Positions 35,501-47,401 of a stretch of DNA of 64,000 bases are shown here, one piece after another. Under the pieces are notes generated by a model. The model searched no databases, was not told the origin of the DNA, and was given only the letters and a program-made list of their open reading frames with translations. Every line of letters begins with the position of its first letter. The first letter of the stretch is position 1. The stretch comes from Mycobacterium barrassiae (GTDB lineage: Bacteria; Actinomycetota; Actinomycetes; Mycobacteriales; Mycobacteriaceae): NCBI RefSeq assembly GCF_025822765.1, contig NZ_JACKUK010000011.1, positions 1 through 64,000 of the forward strand, in the 5' to 3' direction. The position numbers and the translations under genes are program-made.

Positions 35501-35513
35501 TATAGTCGGGCCC
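35501..35513 (+). promoter_or_regulatory. leaderless promoter -10 element of a small gene
   Basis: TATAGT (35501-35506), a 7-nt spacer, then ATG 35514. This is the best match in the window to the mycobacterial leaderless pattern and supports the small ORF being real. Confidence 0.5.
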
Positions 35514-35759
35514 ATGAACCTGGTCGAGTCGATCGAACGCGGCTTGGCGTGGTTGTCGAAGCCTCGCTGGATCCCGGGTCGGCTCGAGATGGAGACGCGG
35601 CGGGGGCAGCGTCTGGAACTGGAGATCGTGTCGTTCCGCATGCGTGTGCCCATCCCGGGTGGGGCGGTCGTGCAGGTGCCCCTGTTCATCGCCCTCATGC
35701 CGGCCGGCTCATCGCCGATCCAGGCGACCGGCGAGCCGTCGGGCCAGGACACCGACTGA
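35514..35759 (+). CDS. small hypothetical protein
   Basis: An 81-residue protein, MNLVESIERGLAWLSKPRWIPGRLEMETRRGQRLELEIVSF followed by IPGGAVVQVPLFIALMPAGSSP. It is probably soluble and basic in the first half; I do not recognise it. Support comes from the strong leaderless promoter geometry and high codon-position GC bias. It lies upstream of a 1.1-kb gap before mbtH. Confidence 0.5.
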   Translation: MNLVESIERGLAWLSKPRWIPGRLEMETRRGQRLELEIVSFRMRVPIPGGAVVQVPLFIALMPAGSSPIQATGEPSGQDTD

Positions 35760-35839
35760 CAACTCACTACGAGGCGCAACTCCGGATTCCGCGTGACGCG
35801 TGGTGCGTCACCGGGGTGAATTGTTTAGCAGAATGCAAA

Positions 35840-35872
35840 TACCTGCAGGTATGGTATATTACTGACCAGTAA
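35840..35872. repeat. two adjacent short palindromes
   Basis: TACCTGCAGGTA (35840-35851) is a perfect 12-bp palindrome. TTACTG-AC-CAGTAA (35859-35872) is a perfect 6-bp inverted repeat with a 2-bp spacer. They lie in an AT-rich stretch and could be operators for a dimeric regulator; no regulator gene is nearby. Confidence 0.5.
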
Positions 35873-36041
35873 CTACTGTAGATACCCGGAACCGCCGGTA
35901 TCAAATCGGGCCATTCCGTTACCGAATGTCGAATTCTAATAGTTTGCTTCCGAGACGCCGCAACCGTTGCTGGATGCGACCGTGACGGGACACACATAAC
36001 GTTGCTGTATGGTCGCCGAAAGCGGCCGGCAAAGTAGCTTC

Positions 36042-36092
36042 GTACATTTCGCTTACTTCGAGGCTGGATTTGTACAGCGCGCTTACTTCAAG
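36042..36092. repeat. 30-bp-spaced direct repeat
   Basis: GTACATTTCGCTTACTTCGAG (36042-36062) and GTACAGCGCGCTTACTTCAAG (36072-36092) match at 17 of 21 positions. The 30-bp spacing is close to three helical turns, so same-face protein binding is possible. Confidence 0.5.
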
Positions 36093-36870
36093 CGACGAAC
36101 GAGGACCGTCGTGATCTCCAGGATTCGCCAGCGAGCGACGCCCCGAATGCGCAAAGTCACGTTCATGCACTACGCGGCTTTGCGAGGAGGGGTCCTCGCG
36201 GTCGTGTGCGACGGTCCGGGTTCCCTCGTGACTCGGGGGGCGCTGGTCGTTGTGAACCCGGCAGGCGGCCCGATTGTGATCAAAGCAACTCCGGCATTGA
36301 GCTGGGGTCTCGCATGTTTGCGGGGGCTCCCTGATTGATTGCTATATCCGCATCCGCATTTCACATTGAGAGATAGCCCACACCCCTGTAGTGGGCGAAG
36401 CTCACTCGATGTGCACCAAATTGTGATGCTGGCAACCTCTTGAGTAGCCCATAAACCGTCGCTAAGCTCTCTGAGCCGTTGGCCGGAGAGAATCTAGCGA
36501 CCATGGCAGCCGTCCTATAGCCGATGGACGACTGTCGCGCAGCGGACTTTTGCACGAATGTTTGCTGGGCGCGTCTTTCCATTGGGAAAGATTCAGCTAG
36601 ACCTCTGGCTGCCGGCTTAGCGAGCCCACAGGAATTTCACATTCGCGCCGATCTCGCAAAGAGAGGTTTCTGCAGGATATAACGCCAGCCTGGGCGGACG
36701 GGAAAGGAATTGACGCCACAGTTAATAGTCAAGGTAAGCTTGCTAAAGTTTGCTGAGGAGCCCAACCCTGGGAACCTCGTGAGAATGATTTGCCCACCAT
36801 TTCAACCTGCACTAGGTTTGCGGTAGGCTCGCCATCGGTTTGCGGTAACCGACGAACAACATGGAGAGAC

Positions 36871-37101
36871 GTGAGCATCAATCCGTTCGACGACGACAGC
36901 GGCAGCTTCTTCGTCTTGGTCAACGACGAGGAGCAGCACAGCCTCTGGCCAAGCTTTGCCGACGTGCCAGACGGCTGGCGGGTGGTTTACGGCGAGGCTG
37001 ACCGTGCAACGTGTTTGGAGTACGTCGAGAAGAACTGGCCGGACATAAGGCCGAAGAGCCTGCGAGAGCGGTTGGCGCAGGACGGGGCTCTTGACGGCTA
37101 G
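36871..37101 (+). CDS. mbtH: MbtH-like NRPS accessory protein
   Basis: A 76-residue MbtH-family protein that binds and activates adenylation domains. [68 protein letters not shown] carries all family landmarks: NPFDD, the V-x-N-x-E-x-x-(H)SLWP block and the W-x-D-x-RP-x-SL end. GTG 36871 has GGAGAG five to six bases upstream; an ATG-headed extension upstream is not conserved. It ends just before mps1 and is presumably co-transcribed. In GPL producers this gene is essential for Mps1/Mps2 activity. A degenerate copy exists at 57408-57484. Confidence 0.95.
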   Translation: MSINPFDDDSGSFFVLVNDEEQHSLWPSFADVPDGWRVVYGEADRATCLEYVEKNWPDIRPKSLRERLAQDGALDG

Positions 37102-37126
37102 TCAGTGCGGTGGGGAGGGCGCGCGC

Positions 37127-40100
37127 GTGGGGACTTACGACGAGGGCTTTCCTCTGTCGCGAGGCCAGATGGACATCTGGCTTTCGCAGGAGAGTGGCCT
37201 CGTCGGCACGGAGTGGCAGCTCGGCCTTCTCGTAAGGATCGACGGCGCGATTCAACGCGATCTCCTGCACCAGGCGATCCGACAGGCGCTGCAGGAAGCT
37301 GAGCCTTCGCGCGCTTGCTTTTTTGAGAGCGACGGCCAGCTCCTACAGAAACCGGTTGATTACTCGGATCTGGAGCTGCCGTTTTACGACGTTCAGGATG
37401 CAGACGATCCTGACGAAAAAGTCCGAGAGATCGCCTCATCAATTCAGCACACCCCGATGCCGCTCACCGGCCGGTTGGTGACATTTGCGCTATTTCAGAC
37501 TCAGCCCGATCAATATTATGCGTTCGGATTGGGCCACCACATTTCGGTCGACGGCGTGGGCATGGCGCTGGTCTGCCGTCGCATCGCGTCGATTTACACG
37601 GCACTGGTCAAGGGCGAACCGGTACCTCCCGCATACTTCGGCTCCTTGCAGGACCTCGTCGACATCGAGGCCCGGTACGCAGCCTCCCCCGAATATGCGG
37701 AAGACCAGGCCTACTGGAGCCAGAATCGCCCCCCGGAAAGCGGACTGGATCGGCGCGCATCGCAGCTCGCGAGCCGCCACGACGGGTATGCGCCCTCTGG
37801 ACAGGTTCAGGTTGGTCAAGCAGCGATCGGCGGCATCAAGTCGCTGGCGAAGGCTCTGCGCATCCGTCGACATACCGTGATGACCGCCGCGTTGGCCTTG
37901 TTGTCGCGGTCATGGTCTGCCAATGGTTCAGAGGTCGCGCTGGACTTTCCTGTCAGCAGGCGAGTCGGCGAAGAGACGAAGTCGATTCCCGCGATGCTCG
38001 CCGGCATCGTGCCTCTGGTGTTGTCCGCACCACCAGACACCACGGCAGGTGAGTTCTGCCGACATGTGGACCTACGCATTCGAGAGTTGTTGCAGCATCA
38101 GCGATTTCCGGTGCACGCCCTGGATGACGAGTCCGGTGGTCCGCGGCAGACATCCGATCGGGTAGCGATCAGCTTCCTGCCCTCGCGTCTCACCCTGGAC
38201 CTGGCGGGTGTTCCCGCGACCGCAGCCTTCACCAACCACGGTCCGATGGGGCACTTCGGGTTGTTCTTCTCCGGCGCCAGCGACCAGATGTTCCTGGGCA
38301 CGGCCGGTCCAGGGCAGCCGTTCGCCAGGTTCGGTGTCGCCAATCTCGCGGAGCGCCTGGAACGCATCGTGGTGGCGATGGCCGAGGATCCCGATCGGCC
38401 GCTGTCGTCGATAGACGCGCTCGACTCCGACGAGCGTTCCACTCTGGATCGACTCGGTAACCGAGAGGTGTTGGCTCAACCTTCGCCTCGGGCCTCGATT
38501 CCGGAATTGTTTGCCACACATGTGAACAGCTCACCGGAGACGGTGGCGCTGGTGTGCGGCGACCAGTCGTGGACCTATCGCGAGTTGGATGAATCGGCGA
38601 ACCGACTCGCACACCTCTTGGCTGACAACGGCGCTCGCGCAGGCGAATTCGTCATGCTGCTGATGCCCCGGTCCGCCGAGGCGATCATCGCGATTCTCGC
38701 GGTACTCAAGACCGGCGCGGCGTATGTGCCCGTGGACCCGTCGGTGCCGGATGCACGCTTGGAGTTCATCCTCGGTGATGCGGCACCTATTGCGGCGATC
38801 ACCACCGCCGGGTTGCGGTCACGGCTGGACAAGTTCGACGTGGCGGTCATCGACGTCGACGACCCGGCTATCGACGCACAGCCGAGCACCTCGCTGGACG
38901 GTCCGTCACCAGACGACTTGGCCTACATCATCTACACCTCGGGCACCACGGGGACCCCCAAAGGGGTTGCGGTCACCCACCACAGTGCCGGGTACGTGAT
39001 GAAAAATCTGGAATCGAGCGTCCCCCAGCCGGCGGTATGGGCGCAGTGGTTTTCGCTGGCGTTTGACGCTTCGGTATGGGAGATCTTGCGTGCGCTGCTT
39101 CGCGGCGGCCGGTTGGTGGTGGTGCCCGAGGAGGTTGGGAACTCACCGGAGGATCTGCACGACCTATTGATCAGGGAACGGGTCACCATGCTGACCCAAA
39201 CCCCCACGGCGGCCGCGATGTTGTCGCCGGAGGGTCTGGAATCGATGGTGTTGGCAGTGGTCGGCGAGGCATGCCCGCCCGCCTTGATGGAACGGTGGGC
39301 CACCGACGGGCGTGTGATGGTCAACGGTTACGGCCCGACCGAAACGACGGTATGTGCGGCCGTCAGTAGGCCGCTGACCGCGGGATCCGGTGTGGCACCG
39401 ATCGGTGAGCCGGCGCCCGGGGCTGCGCTGTTCGTCTTGGACACCTGGATGCAGCCGGTACCTGTCGGTGTGGTCGGTGAGTTGTATGTGGCCGGCGAGG
39501 GAGTCTCTGCGGGATATCGGGGACGGGCAGACCTGACAGCGTCGCGGTTTGTGGCGTGTCCGTTCGGAGAGCCCGGTGCGCGGATGTATCGAACCGGCGA
39601 CTTGGTGTGTTGGGGCGACGATGGACAGCTGCAGTATCTGGGTCGCGCTGATGAGCAGGTCAAGATCCGCGGCTATCGCATCGAGCTGGGGGAGATCCAG
39701 TCCGACCTGGCCGAACTCGAGGGGGTCGACCAGGCCGCGGTGATCGTGCGCGAGGACCGCCCCGGCGACAAGCGTCTGGTGGGCTATATAGCCGGCACCG
39801 CTGATCCGGCCGAACTCCGTGCCCAGCTTGCGGATCGGCTCCCGCCCTACATGGTGCCGACCGCAATTGTGGTGGTGGAGAAGCTGCCGGTGACGGTCAA
39901 CGGCAAGCTGAACGTCCGCGCGCTGCCGGCACCGGAATATCAAGGACTGGGCGCCAACTATCGCGCGCCTTCCACGGCGATCGAGGAGATCCTGGCGGGC
40001 ATCTTCGCTCAGGTGCTGGGGCTGGAGCGCGTCGGCGTCGATGACTCGTTCTTCGACATGGGTGGCGACAGCATCTTGTCGATGCAGGTGGTGGCCCATG

Positions 40101-43100
40101 CCCGGGCGGCAGGACTGTTGTGCCGCCCGCGTGACATCTTCGTCGAGCAGACCGTCGCCCGGTTGGCCGCGGTGGTCACGGTGGTCGGCGGTGAAGCCGC
40201 CATTGTGGACGAGGGCATCGGAGCGGTCGTGCCGACTCCGATCATTCGTTGGCTCCACGACGTCGACGGTCCGATTGACGAGTTCAACCAGACCCTGGTT
40301 TTGCAGGCTCCCGACGGGGTCACCGCTGACGACGTGGTGGTCGTGCTGCAGGCGCTGCTGGACCGGCACGGCACGCTGCGGCTGCGTGTCGACGAGCACG
40401 ATGCGACCGGTCAGTGGTCGTTGGCGGTGCCCGAGGCCGGCGCGGTGCATGCGCAGGATTGCGTGCACACGGTCGATGCGTTGACCGACGAAGCGATTGC
40501 CGAGGCGCGGTCGCGGTTGAGTCCGGCGGCTGGTGCGATGGTCAGTGCGTTGTGGGTGGCCTCGACGAGCCAGCTGGTGTTGATGATCCACCATCTGGCC
40601 GTCGATGGGGTGTCATGGCGAATCCTGTTGGAGGACATCAACATCGCCTGGGCGCAGCATCACAACGGTCAACCGATAGAACTCCCGACGGGTGGCACGT
40701 CGTTCCAGCGTTGGGCCTCGCTGCTCGACGAGCACGCGGGCAGCTCCGAGGTGGTGGCCACGGCCGACGCGTGGCGGCAGGTCACCGAGGTTCCCGCGGT
40801 GCTGCCCGCGATGCAGCCAGAGTTGGACACGTACGCCAACGCCGGCCGGCTGACGGTGTCGCTGGATACCGACACGACGCGGCAGCTTCTTGGTGAGGTA
40901 CCTGCAGCGTTTCACGCTGGCGTGCAAGACATTTTGTTGATCGCGTTCGGGTTGGCCTGGACTGAGTTTCTGGGCACCAACAAACCCATCGGCTTCGATG
41001 TCGAGGGCCACGGCCGCCATGAGGAACTGCGCGCCGATGTCGATCTGTCGCGCACGGTGGGCTGGTTCACCACCAAGTACCCGATCGCCCTGACTGTCGG
41101 CCGGGTGCCGTGGGCGCAGGTGAGCGTCGGGGACTCGGCGTTGGGTGCGGTGATCAAGGACGCCAAGGAGCAACTGCGCTCGCTGCCCGACGGGTTGACC
41201 TATGGTCTGCTGCGCTATCTGAATTCCGACGTCGACCTCAGTGGCGGCGATCCGGCGATCGGCTTCAACTACCTGGGCCGCCTCGGCGCGGGTGCCGGTG
41301 ATCTGTCCGAGGATCTGTGGCGTATCAGCGGCGACAGCCTGACGACGGCGGATGTGGCCTCAGCGGTGGCCATGCCGTTGGCGCATGCCGTCGAGCTCAA
41401 CGCGGGCACCGCCGACACCGAGGCCGGTCCGGTGCTGCAGGCCAACTGGTCCTGGGCGCCTTCGGTGCTCGACGCCGAGAAGGCCGAACGGTTGAGCCAG
41501 TTGTGGTTCGAGGCCCTGACGGGCATCTGCGCGCATGTGAGCGCGGGTGGCGGCGGGGTGACCCCGTCGGATCTGGCGCCGGCGCGGTTGACCCAGCCCC
41601 AGATCGACGACCTCACAAAGCAGTACCGATTCGTCGATGTGTTGCCGTTGACGCCGTTGCAGCAGGGCCTGTTGTTCCAGTCGGCGTTCGTCGAGGAATC
41701 CGCTGACGATGTGTATGCCGTGCAGTTGGGCATCACGATGGCCGGCCAACTCGACGCCGAGCGGCTGCGCGGGGCGGTGGTCGCGATGGTGGCTCGGCAT
41801 CCGAACCTGGCGGCGCGGTTCGTCGCCGACCGGTTCGACGAGCCGGTGCAGGTCATCCCTGCCGATCCCGAGATCGCCTGGCAATACGTCGAATTGGATA
41901 CCGCCGGTGATGTCGAGAGCCAGGTCGAGGCGATCTGTGCCGCCGAGCGCGCAGCGGTGTGCGACCTGTCGGGGACCCAGCCGCTGTTTCGTGCCGCGCT
42001 GATCGCGCTGCCGAACAACCAGCACCGGCTGGTGATCAGCATTCACCACATCGTGGTCGACGGGTGGTCGTTGCCGATCCTGTTGCAGGACGTCTTCGCC
42101 GGCTATTTCGGGCACCGGTTGCCCGCGCCGGCACCGTTTCGCAATTACGTGACGTGGCTGGCCGCCCAGGATCGTGAGGCCGCGGCGGCGGCTTGGCGTG
42201 CGGTGCTCGCCGGGTTCGAAACGCCGACATTGGTGGCGCCACCGGCCCAAGCCGGGGTGCGCCGGGTGCAGTCGCATCGGCTGTCGGCCGAGATCACCGC
42301 AGCGCTAGGGGAGTTGGCGCGTGCGCAGCAGACCACGATCAACACGGTGCTGCAGGCGGCGTGGGCACAGCTGCTGATGTGGCTGACCGGCCATCAGGAT
42401 GTGGCGTTCGGTACCGCGGTGGCGGGCCGCCCGGTGGAGCTGCCCGGCGCGGACGCCATGGTCGGGCTCTTGATCAACACCGTGCCGGTGCGCGCCAACA
42501 TGACCGCGACGAGCACCGTGGGCGACCTGTTGGCTCAGCTGCAACGTGCCCACAACGACACCGTGGACCACGAGCATCTGTCGCTCGCCGAGATCCACCG
42601 CGCCGTCGGCCAGGACCGGCTGTTCGACACCTTGTTCGTCTACGAGAACTACCCGATCGACCCCGCCGCGCTGTTGAGCGTGGAGGACCTGGCCGTCACC
42701 GACTTCAGCAGCCGCGAATACAACCACTACCCGCTGTCGCTGGTGGCCACCCCGGGGCACGAGGTGAGCCTGCGGGTCGAATTCGACACCGAGGTGTTCG
42801 AGGCAGCGGAGATCGAAACGCTGATCGGTCGGTTGAACCAGGTGCTGGCCGCCATGGTTGCCAATCCGGGCGCGCAGTTGGCCTCTGTTGATCTGCTGGC
42901 TGCCGGTGAACGCGACCAGCTCGATGAGTGGGGCAATCGCTCGTTCCTGACCCAGCTGGCCACCACCCCGGTGTCGATCACGGCGATGTTCGACGAGCAG
43001 GTGGCCCGGTCGCCGGAGGCGGTCGCGGTGACGTGCGAGGGCCGGTCGATGACCTACGGCGAGCTCGATGAGGTCGCCAATAGGTTGGCTCACCGACTGT

Positions 43101-46100
43101 CGGGTCTGGGTGCGCGTCCTGGACAGCGGGTGGCGTTGTTGCTTCCGCGGACGCCGGAGGCGATCGCGGCGATCGTGGCGGTGCTCAAGACCGGGGCGGC
43201 GTATCTGCCGATCGATCCGGCCCACCCGGATGCCCGAATCGAGTTCGTGGTGGGGGATGCGGCGCCGGTCGCGGCGGTCACGACGGCGGATCTGCGGGCG
43301 CGGCTGGAATCGTTCGAGGTTCCGATCATCGACGTCCACGACGCGGTAGTCGGAGAGGCGCCCGCCGGTGAGGCGGTGGTGTCGGTGGCGACGCCCGATG
43401 ATGTGGCCTACATCATCTATACGTCGGGGACGACGGGTAAGCCCAAGGGGGTTGCGGTCACTCACCGCAACGTCACTCGGTTGTTGGAATCGCTTGATGT
43501 CGAGCTGTCGCTGGGTCAGGTGTGGACGCAGTGCCACTCGCTGGCATTCGACTATTCGGTGTGGGAGATCTGGGGCGCGCTGCTTTACGGCGGGCGTCTG
43601 CTGATCGTGCCGGACGCGGTGGTGCGCTCGCCGGAAGAGTTGCACGCGCTGCTGGTCAGTGAGCAGGTCAGTGTCCTGAGCCAGACCCCGTCGGCGTTCT
43701 ATGCCTTGCAGACGGCGGACGCGTTGCAGCCGGAGCTGGGTCAGCAGCTCAAACTGCAGACCGTGGTCTTCGGCGGCGAAGCGCTTGAACCGCAACGCCT
43801 TTCGACATGGCTGCACAGCCATCCTGGCTTGCCGCGGATGATCAACATGTACGGCATCACCGAGACCACGGTGCACGCCTCGTTCCGTGAGATCGGTATC
43901 GGGGACGTCGCCGACAGCTCCAGCCCGATCGGTGTGCCCTTGGAGCACTTGGCGTTCTTCGTCCTCGACGAGTGGATGCGCCAGGTGCCCGTCGGGGTCA
44001 CCGGCGAGTTGTACGTGGCCGGGGCGGGGCTGGCCACCGGCTACGTGGGTCGTTCCGATCTGACGTCGACGCGGTTCGTCGCGTGCCCGTTCGGGGCGCC
44101 GGGGACGCGGATGTACCGCACCGGGGACCTGGTCCGCTGGGGCGCCGACGGGCAGCTGCGCTATGAGGGCCGCGCCGACAAGCAGGTCAAGATCCGCGGC
44201 TACCGCATCGAGCTTGGCGAGATCCAGGCCGCACTGGCCGGCCTCGACGGGGTGGATCAGGCGGCGGTCATCGTGCGCGAAGACCGCCCCGGCGACAAGC
44301 GACTGGTTGGCTATATAACTGGGGCCGCCGACGCGACGACGGTGCGCACCAAGCTCGGTGAGCGGCTGCCGACCTACATGGTGCCCGCCGCGGTGGTGGT
44401 GCTGGACGCGCTGCCGTTGACCGTCAACGGCAAGCTCGACACCCGCGCCCTGCCGGCACCGGAGTTCTCCGACACCGACAACTACCGCGCGCCGTCGACT
44501 GCCTTCGAGGAGATCCTTGCCGGCATCTTCGCCGAAGTCCTCGGTGTGGAGCGGGTCAGTGTCGATGACTCGTTCTTCGACCTGGGTGGCGACAGCATCC
44601 TGTCGATGCAGGTGGTCGCCCGCGCCAGGGCCGCCGGGCTGGTGTGCCGCCCGCGTGACATCTTCGTCGAACAGACCGTCGCCCGGCTGGCACAGGTCAC
44701 GGTCTTCGCCGACGCCGAGGGCGGCGCGGTCGATGAGGGCATCGGGCCGTTGGTGTCCACCCCGATCATGGAGTGGCTCTACGGTCTGGACGGTCCGGTC
44801 GATCAGTTCAACCAGACCGTCGTCTTGCAGGCGCCCACGGGAGTCGGTGAAGACGATGTGGTCGTCGTCCTTCAGGCGCTGCTGGATCGGCACGCCATGT
44901 TGCGGCTGCTCGTCGATGACGACGGCGCCGGTGGCCGATCGCTGAGTGTCCCCGAGGTCGGCGCCGTCGATGCGCGCGCGTGCTTGCACGCGGTGGACAC
45001 CTTCTCCGATGGGGCGCTGGCCGAAGCGCGGGAGTTGTTGAGCCCGGCCGCCGGAGCGATGGTCAGCGCACTGTGGGTCCGCGACACCAGTCGGTTGGTG
45101 CTGCTGATTCACCATCTGGCCGTGGATGCCGTGTCGTGGCGAATCCTGTTGGAGGACATCAACATCGCCTGGGCCCAGCATCACAGCGGTCAGGCTGTCG
45201 CGCTACCGACCGGCGGGACGTCGTTCCAACGCTGGGCGGCGATACTCGACGAGCATGCCCGCGTGCCTGCGGTCGTCGAGCTGGCCGATACCTGGCGCCG
45301 GGTGAGCGAGGTGCCTGCTGCGCTGCCGGCGGTGCAACCCGAGATCGATACCTACGCCAATGCCGGCCAGCTGTCGATGTCGCTGGACACCGAGACCACG
45401 CGGCTGCTGCTCGGGGAGGTGCCCGCGGCGTATCACGCCGGCGTGCAGGACATCCTGCTGATCGCGTTCGCGCTGGCCTTCGCGGAGTTCCTGGGCTCCG
45501 ACACGCCGCTGGGCATCGATGTCGAGGGTCACGGGCGTCAGGAAGAGCTGGCCGATGCGGACCTGTCGCGCACGGTGGGCTGGTTCACGACCAAGTACCC
45601 GGTCGCGCTGAATGTCAATGGGGTCAACTGGGAGCAGGTCGTCGCCGGCGATCCTGCGTTGGGGCCGCTGATCAAGAACGTCAAGGAGCAGCTGCGGTCG
45701 CTGCCTGACGGGTTGACCTACGGCCTGCTGCGCTACATGAATCCCGACGTCGAACTGGCTGGATCTGATCCGGCGATCGGGTTCAACTACCTGGGCCGCC
45801 TCGGTGCGGCCGCCGCCGACCTCTCCGAGGACCTCTGGCGCATCGACCAGGACGGGGTGGCGATCACCTCCGCGGCCACCGCGGTGCCCACACCGCTGGG
45901 ACACACCGTGGAGCTCAACGCGGGCACGATGGACACCGAGTCCGGACCGCACCTTCATGCCACGTGGACGTGGGCGCTGTCGGCCCTCGATCACGAGCAG
46001 ATCAGCCGGTTGGGCCAGTTGTGGTTCGACGCGCTGGCCGGCATCTGCGCGCATGTACAGCAGGGCGGAGGCGGACTGACTCCTTCCGACGTCCTCCCGG

Positions 46101-47401
46101 CACGGGTGAGCCAGGAGCAGATCGACGAGCTGACCCAGCACTACCAGCTTGCCGATGTGCTGCCGCTGACCCCGCTGCAGCAGGGCCTGCTGTTCCACAC
46201 CGGCGCCGCACCCGGCAACGAAGACCTCTACGCGGTCCAGCTGGACATCGCCATCACCGGGCAATTGGATGCGGAGCGCCTTCGCGACGCGGTGCAGAAC
46301 ATGATCAATCGCCATCCCAACCTGGTGGCCCGGTTCAACGAAGACTTCGGCGAGCCGGTACAGGTGCTCGTGTCCGATCCGCCGCTGACCTGGCAGTATC
46401 TCGAGTTCGACGGCTCCGAAGCCGATATCGAGAACCAGATCGAGCAGTTCAGCACCGCCGAACGCACGGCGGTGTGCGACCTGGTCGACGGGCTCCCATT
46501 CCGGGCCGCCCTGATCCGCACCGCGGAAGACCAGTACCGGTTCGTGCTCACCAACCACCACATCGTGCTCGACGGTTGGTCGAAGCCGATCCTGCTGCAG
46601 GAGATCTTCGCCGGCTACTTCGGCGCCCGGTTGCCCGCACCGGCGTCGTACCGGCGGTTCATCACCTGGCTGGCGGCACAGGACCGCGGGGCTGCGCAGG
46701 CCGCGTGGCGTAAGGCGTTCGCCGGATTCGAGCATCCGACCCTGGTGGGCCCGCCTGGCCGCTTGTCCCTGGGGCAACGCGGCGTTGAGGACTTCCACAT
46801 ATCTGCGGAGACCACGCAGGCTCTCAGCGAGCTGGCCCGTTCATGCCGCACCACGGTCAGCACGGTGCTGCAAGCCGGCTGGGCGCAGATGCTGATCTGG
46901 CTGACCGGACAGCACGACGTGGCCTTCGGAACCGCCGTTTCTGGACGGCCAGTTGATTTGCCAGGTGCCGAATCAATGATCGGCCTTTTGATCAATACCG
47001 TGCCAGTACGGGCCAGCGTCACACCCACAACCACAATTGCCGATTTGCTGAACCAGTTACAGAGCGCCTACACTGAGACGTTAGAACACCAACATTTGGC
47101 GCTGAACGAGATCCATCGCGCTACCGGACACGACCAACTGTTCGACACCGTCTTCATATACGAGAACTACCCGATCGACACCGCGGGCATGTTGAACGTG
47201 CCCGAAATGGCGATCACCAGCTACACCAACCGCGAGTACAACCACTACCCGCTGTCGGTACAGGCCGTGCCCGGTAACGAATTGGGTCTACGCGTCGAAT
47301 TCGATAAGGACGTGTTCACCACCGCCCGCATCGGAAAGCTGGTCGACAGATTCCGGCGCGTGCTCGAAGCGATGACCGCAGACACGAGGGGGAAGTCATG
47401 A
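37127..47401 (+). CDS. mps1: nonribosomal peptide synthetase Mps1 (modules 1-2 of the GPL peptide)
   Basis: A 3424-residue NRPS, C-A-T-E-C-A-T-E-C. The starter condensation domain (HHISVDGVG, near residue 136) acylates the first residue. A1 spans about 450-930 ([10 protein letters not shown] near 603). T1 Ser is 982 (GGDSILS). E1 spans about 1030-1480 ([21 protein letters not shown]). C2 is about 1500-1920 (HHIVVDGWS), A2 about 1950-2440, T2 Ser 2490, E2 about 2540-2985, and C3 about 3010-3420 (HHIVLDGWS). Pocket residues by alignment to GrsA read D-A-W-T-A-V-G-V-C-K for A1 (Phe-like) and D-Y-W-S-V-G-M-V-H-K for A2 (Thr-like). The E domains predict D-Phe and D-allo-Thr. GTG 37127 has GGGGAGGG upstream; TTG 37091, overlapping mbtH, is an alternative. 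The stop overlaps mps2 (ATGA). Confidence 0.95.
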   Translation: MGTYDEGFPLSRGQMDIWLSQESGLVGTEWQLGLLVRIDGAIQRDLLHQAIRQALQEAEPSRACFFESDGQLLQKPVDYSDLELPFYDVQDADDPDEKVREIASSIQHTPMPLTGRLVTFALFQTQPDQYYAFGLGHHISVDGVGMALVCRRIASIYTALVKGEPVPPAYFGSLQDLVDIEARYAASPEYAEDQAYWSQNRPPESGLDRRASQLASRHDGYAPSGQVQVGQAAIGGIKSLAKALRIRRHTVMTAALALLSRSWSANGSEVALDFPVSRRVGEETKSIPAMLAGIVPLVLSAPPDTTAGEFCRHVDLRIRELLQHQRFPVHALDDESGGPRQTSDRVAISFLPSRLTLDLAGVPATAAFTNHGPMGHFGLFFSGASDQMFLGTAGPGQPFARFGVANLAERLERIVVAMAEDPDRPLSSIDALDSDERSTLDRLGNREVLAQPSPRASIPELFATHVNSSPETVALVCGDQSWTYRELDESANRLAHLLADNGARAGEFVMLLMPRSAEAIIAILAVLKTGAAYVPVDPSVPDARLEFILGDAAPIAAITTAGLRSRLDKFDVAVIDVDDPAIDAQPSTSLDGPSPDDLAYIIYTSGTTGTPKGVAVTHHSAGYVMKNLESSVPQPAVWAQWFSLAFDASVWEILRALLRGGRLVVVPEEVGNSPEDLHDLLIRERVTMLTQTPTAAAMLSPEGLESMVLAVVGEACPPALMERWATDGRVMVNGYGPTETTVCAAVSRPLTAGSGVAPIGEPAPGAALFVLDTWMQPVPVGVVGELYVAGEGVSAGYRGRADLTASRFVACPFGEPGARMYRTGDLVCWGDDGQLQYLGRADEQVKIRGYRIELGEIQSDLAELEGVDQAAVIVREDRPGDKRLVGYIAGTADPAELRAQLADRLPPYMVPTAIVVVEKLPVTVNGKLNVRALPAPEYQGLGANYRAPSTAIEEILAGIFAQVLGLERVGVDDSFFDMGGDSILSMQVVAHARAAGLLCRPRDIFVEQTVARLAAVVTVVGGEAAIVDEGIGAVVPTPIIRWLHDVDGPIDEFNQTLVLQAPDGVTADDVVVVLQALLDRHGTLRLRVDEHDATGQWSLAVPEAGAVHAQDCVHTVDALTDEAIAEARSRLSPAAGAMVSALWVASTSQLVLMIHHLAVDGVSWRILLEDINIAWAQHHNGQPIELPTGGTSFQRWASLLDEHAGSSEVVATADAWRQVTEVPAVLPAMQPELDTYANAGRLTVSLDTDTTRQLLGEVPAAFHAGVQDILLIAFGLAWTEFLGTNKPIGFDVEGHGRHEELRADVDLSRTVGWFTTKYPIALTVGRVPWAQVSVGDSALGAVIKDAKEQLRSLPDGLTYGLLRYLNSDVDLSGGDPAIGFNYLGRLGAGAGDLSEDLWRISGDSLTTADVASAVAMPLAHAVELNAGTADTEAGPVLQANWSWAPSVLDAEKAERLSQLWFEALTGICAHVSAGGGGVTPSDLAPARLTQPQIDDLTKQYRFVDVLPLTPLQQGLLFQSAFVEESADDVYAVQLGITMAGQLDAERLRGAVVAMVARHPNLAARFVADRFDEPVQVIPADPEIAWQYVELDTAGDVESQVEAICAAERAAVCDLSGTQPLFRAALIALPNNQHRLVISIHHIVVDGWSLPILLQDVFAGYFGHRLPAPAPFRNYVTWLAAQDREAAAAAWRAVLAGFETPTLVAPPAQAGVRRVQSHRLSAEITAALGELARAQQTTINTVLQAAWAQLLMWLTGHQDVAFGTAVAGRPVELPGADAMVGLLINTVPVRANMTATSTVGDLLAQLQRAHNDTVDHEHLSLAEIHRAVGQDRLFDTLFVYENYPIDPAALLSVEDLAVTDFSSREYNHYPLSLVATPGHEVSLRVEFDTEVFEAAEIETLIGRLNQVLAAMVANPGAQLASVDLLAAGERDQLDEWGNRSFLTQLATTPVSITAMFDEQVARSPEAVAVTCEGRSMTYGELDEVANRLAHRLSGLGARPGQRVALLLPRTPEAIAAIVAVLKTGAAYLPIDPAHPDARIEFVVGDAAPVAAVTTADLRARLESFEVPIIDVHDAVVGEAPAGEAVVSVATPDDVAYIIYTSGTTGKPKGVAVTHRNVTRLLESLDVELSLGQVWTQCHSLAFDYSVWEIWGALLYGGRLLIVPDAVVRSPEELHALLVSEQVSVLSQTPSAFYALQTADALQPELGQQLKLQTVVFGGEALEPQRLSTWLHSHPGLPRMINMYGITETTVHASFREIGIGDVADSSSPIGVPLEHLAFFVLDEWMRQVPVGVTGELYVAGAGLATGYVGRSDLTSTRFVACPFGAPGTRMYRTGDLVRWGADGQLRYEGRADKQVKIRGYRIELGEIQAALAGLDGVDQAAVIVREDRPGDKRLVGYITGAADATTVRTKLGERLPTYMVPAAVVVLDALPLTVNGKLDTRALPAPEFSDTDNYRAPSTAFEEILAGIFAEVLGVERVSVDDSFFDLGGDSILSMQVVARARAAGLVCRPRDIFVEQTVARLAQVTVFADAEGGAVDEGIGPLVSTPIMEWLYGLDGPVDQFNQTVVLQAPTGVGEDDVVVVLQALLDRHAMLRLLVDDDGAGGRSLSVPEVGAVDARACLHAVDTFSDGALAEARELLSPAAGAMVSALWVRDTSRLVLLIHHLAVDAVSWRILLEDINIAWAQHHSGQAVALPTGGTSFQRWAAILDEHARVPAVVELADTWRRVSEVPAALPAVQPEIDTYANAGQLSMSLDTETTRLLLGEVPAAYHAGVQDILLIAFALAFAEFLGSDTPLGIDVEGHGRQEELADADLSRTVGWFTTKYPVALNVNGVNWEQVVAGDPALGPLIKNVKEQLRSLPDGLTYGLLRYMNPDVELAGSDPAIGFNYLGRLGAAAADLSEDLWRIDQDGVAITSAATAVPTPLGHTVELNAGTMDTESGPHLHATWTWALSALDHEQISRLGQLWFDALAGICAHVQQGGGGLTPSDVLPARVSQEQIDELTQHYQLADVLPLTPLQQGLLFHTGAAPGNEDLYAVQLDIAITGQLDAERLRDAVQNMINRHPNLVARFNEDFGEPVQVLVSDPPLTWQYLEFDGSEADIENQIEQFSTAERTAVCDLVDGLPFRAALIRTAEDQYRFVLTNHHIVLDGWSKPILLQEIFAGYFGARLPAPASYRRFITWLAAQDRGAAQAAWRKAFAGFEHPTLVGPPGRLSLGQRGVEDFHISAETTQALSELARSCRTTVSTVLQAGWAQMLIWLTGQHDVAFGTAVSGRPVDLPGAESMIGLLINTVPVRASVTPTTTIADLLNQLQSAYTETLEHQHLALNEIHRATGHDQLFDTVFIYENYPIDTAGMLNVPEMAITSYTNREYNHYPLSVQAVPGNELGLRVEFDKDVFTTARIGKLVDRFRRVLEAMTADTRGKS

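Larger units (their letters stand above)
35760..36870. other. 1.1-kb intergenic region upstream of mbtH-mps1-mps2
   Basis: No gene is supported here. It contains AT-rich segments at 35821-35890 and 36700-36790 and several short palindromes and repeats listed separately. Just before mbtH, GGTTTGCGGTA occurs twice (about 36814-36824 and 36838-36848), with TAGGCT between as a possible -10. It is the natural place for control of the NRPS operon. Confidence 0.5.

Noticed and set aside
33938-35779. Long 613-codon form of the minus-strand gtf
   Set aside because: Only the last 417 codons align with the paralogues; the upstream extension has no similarity and would overlap the small leaderless ORF, so ATG at 35191 is used.
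36009-36338. A 109-codon frame upstream of mbtH
   Set aside because: Overlaps other equally long frames on the opposite strand, starts inside the repeat region, shows no domain, and has stretches of different base composition.
42305-45184. A 959-codon open frame on the minus strand across mps1
   Set aside because: Composed of Arg, His, Gly and Pro rich text with no motif; it is the antisense shadow of the high-GC NRPS reading frame. The same applies to 39164-40594, 45203-46798, 48016-49398, 49444-51075 and 52651-54993.
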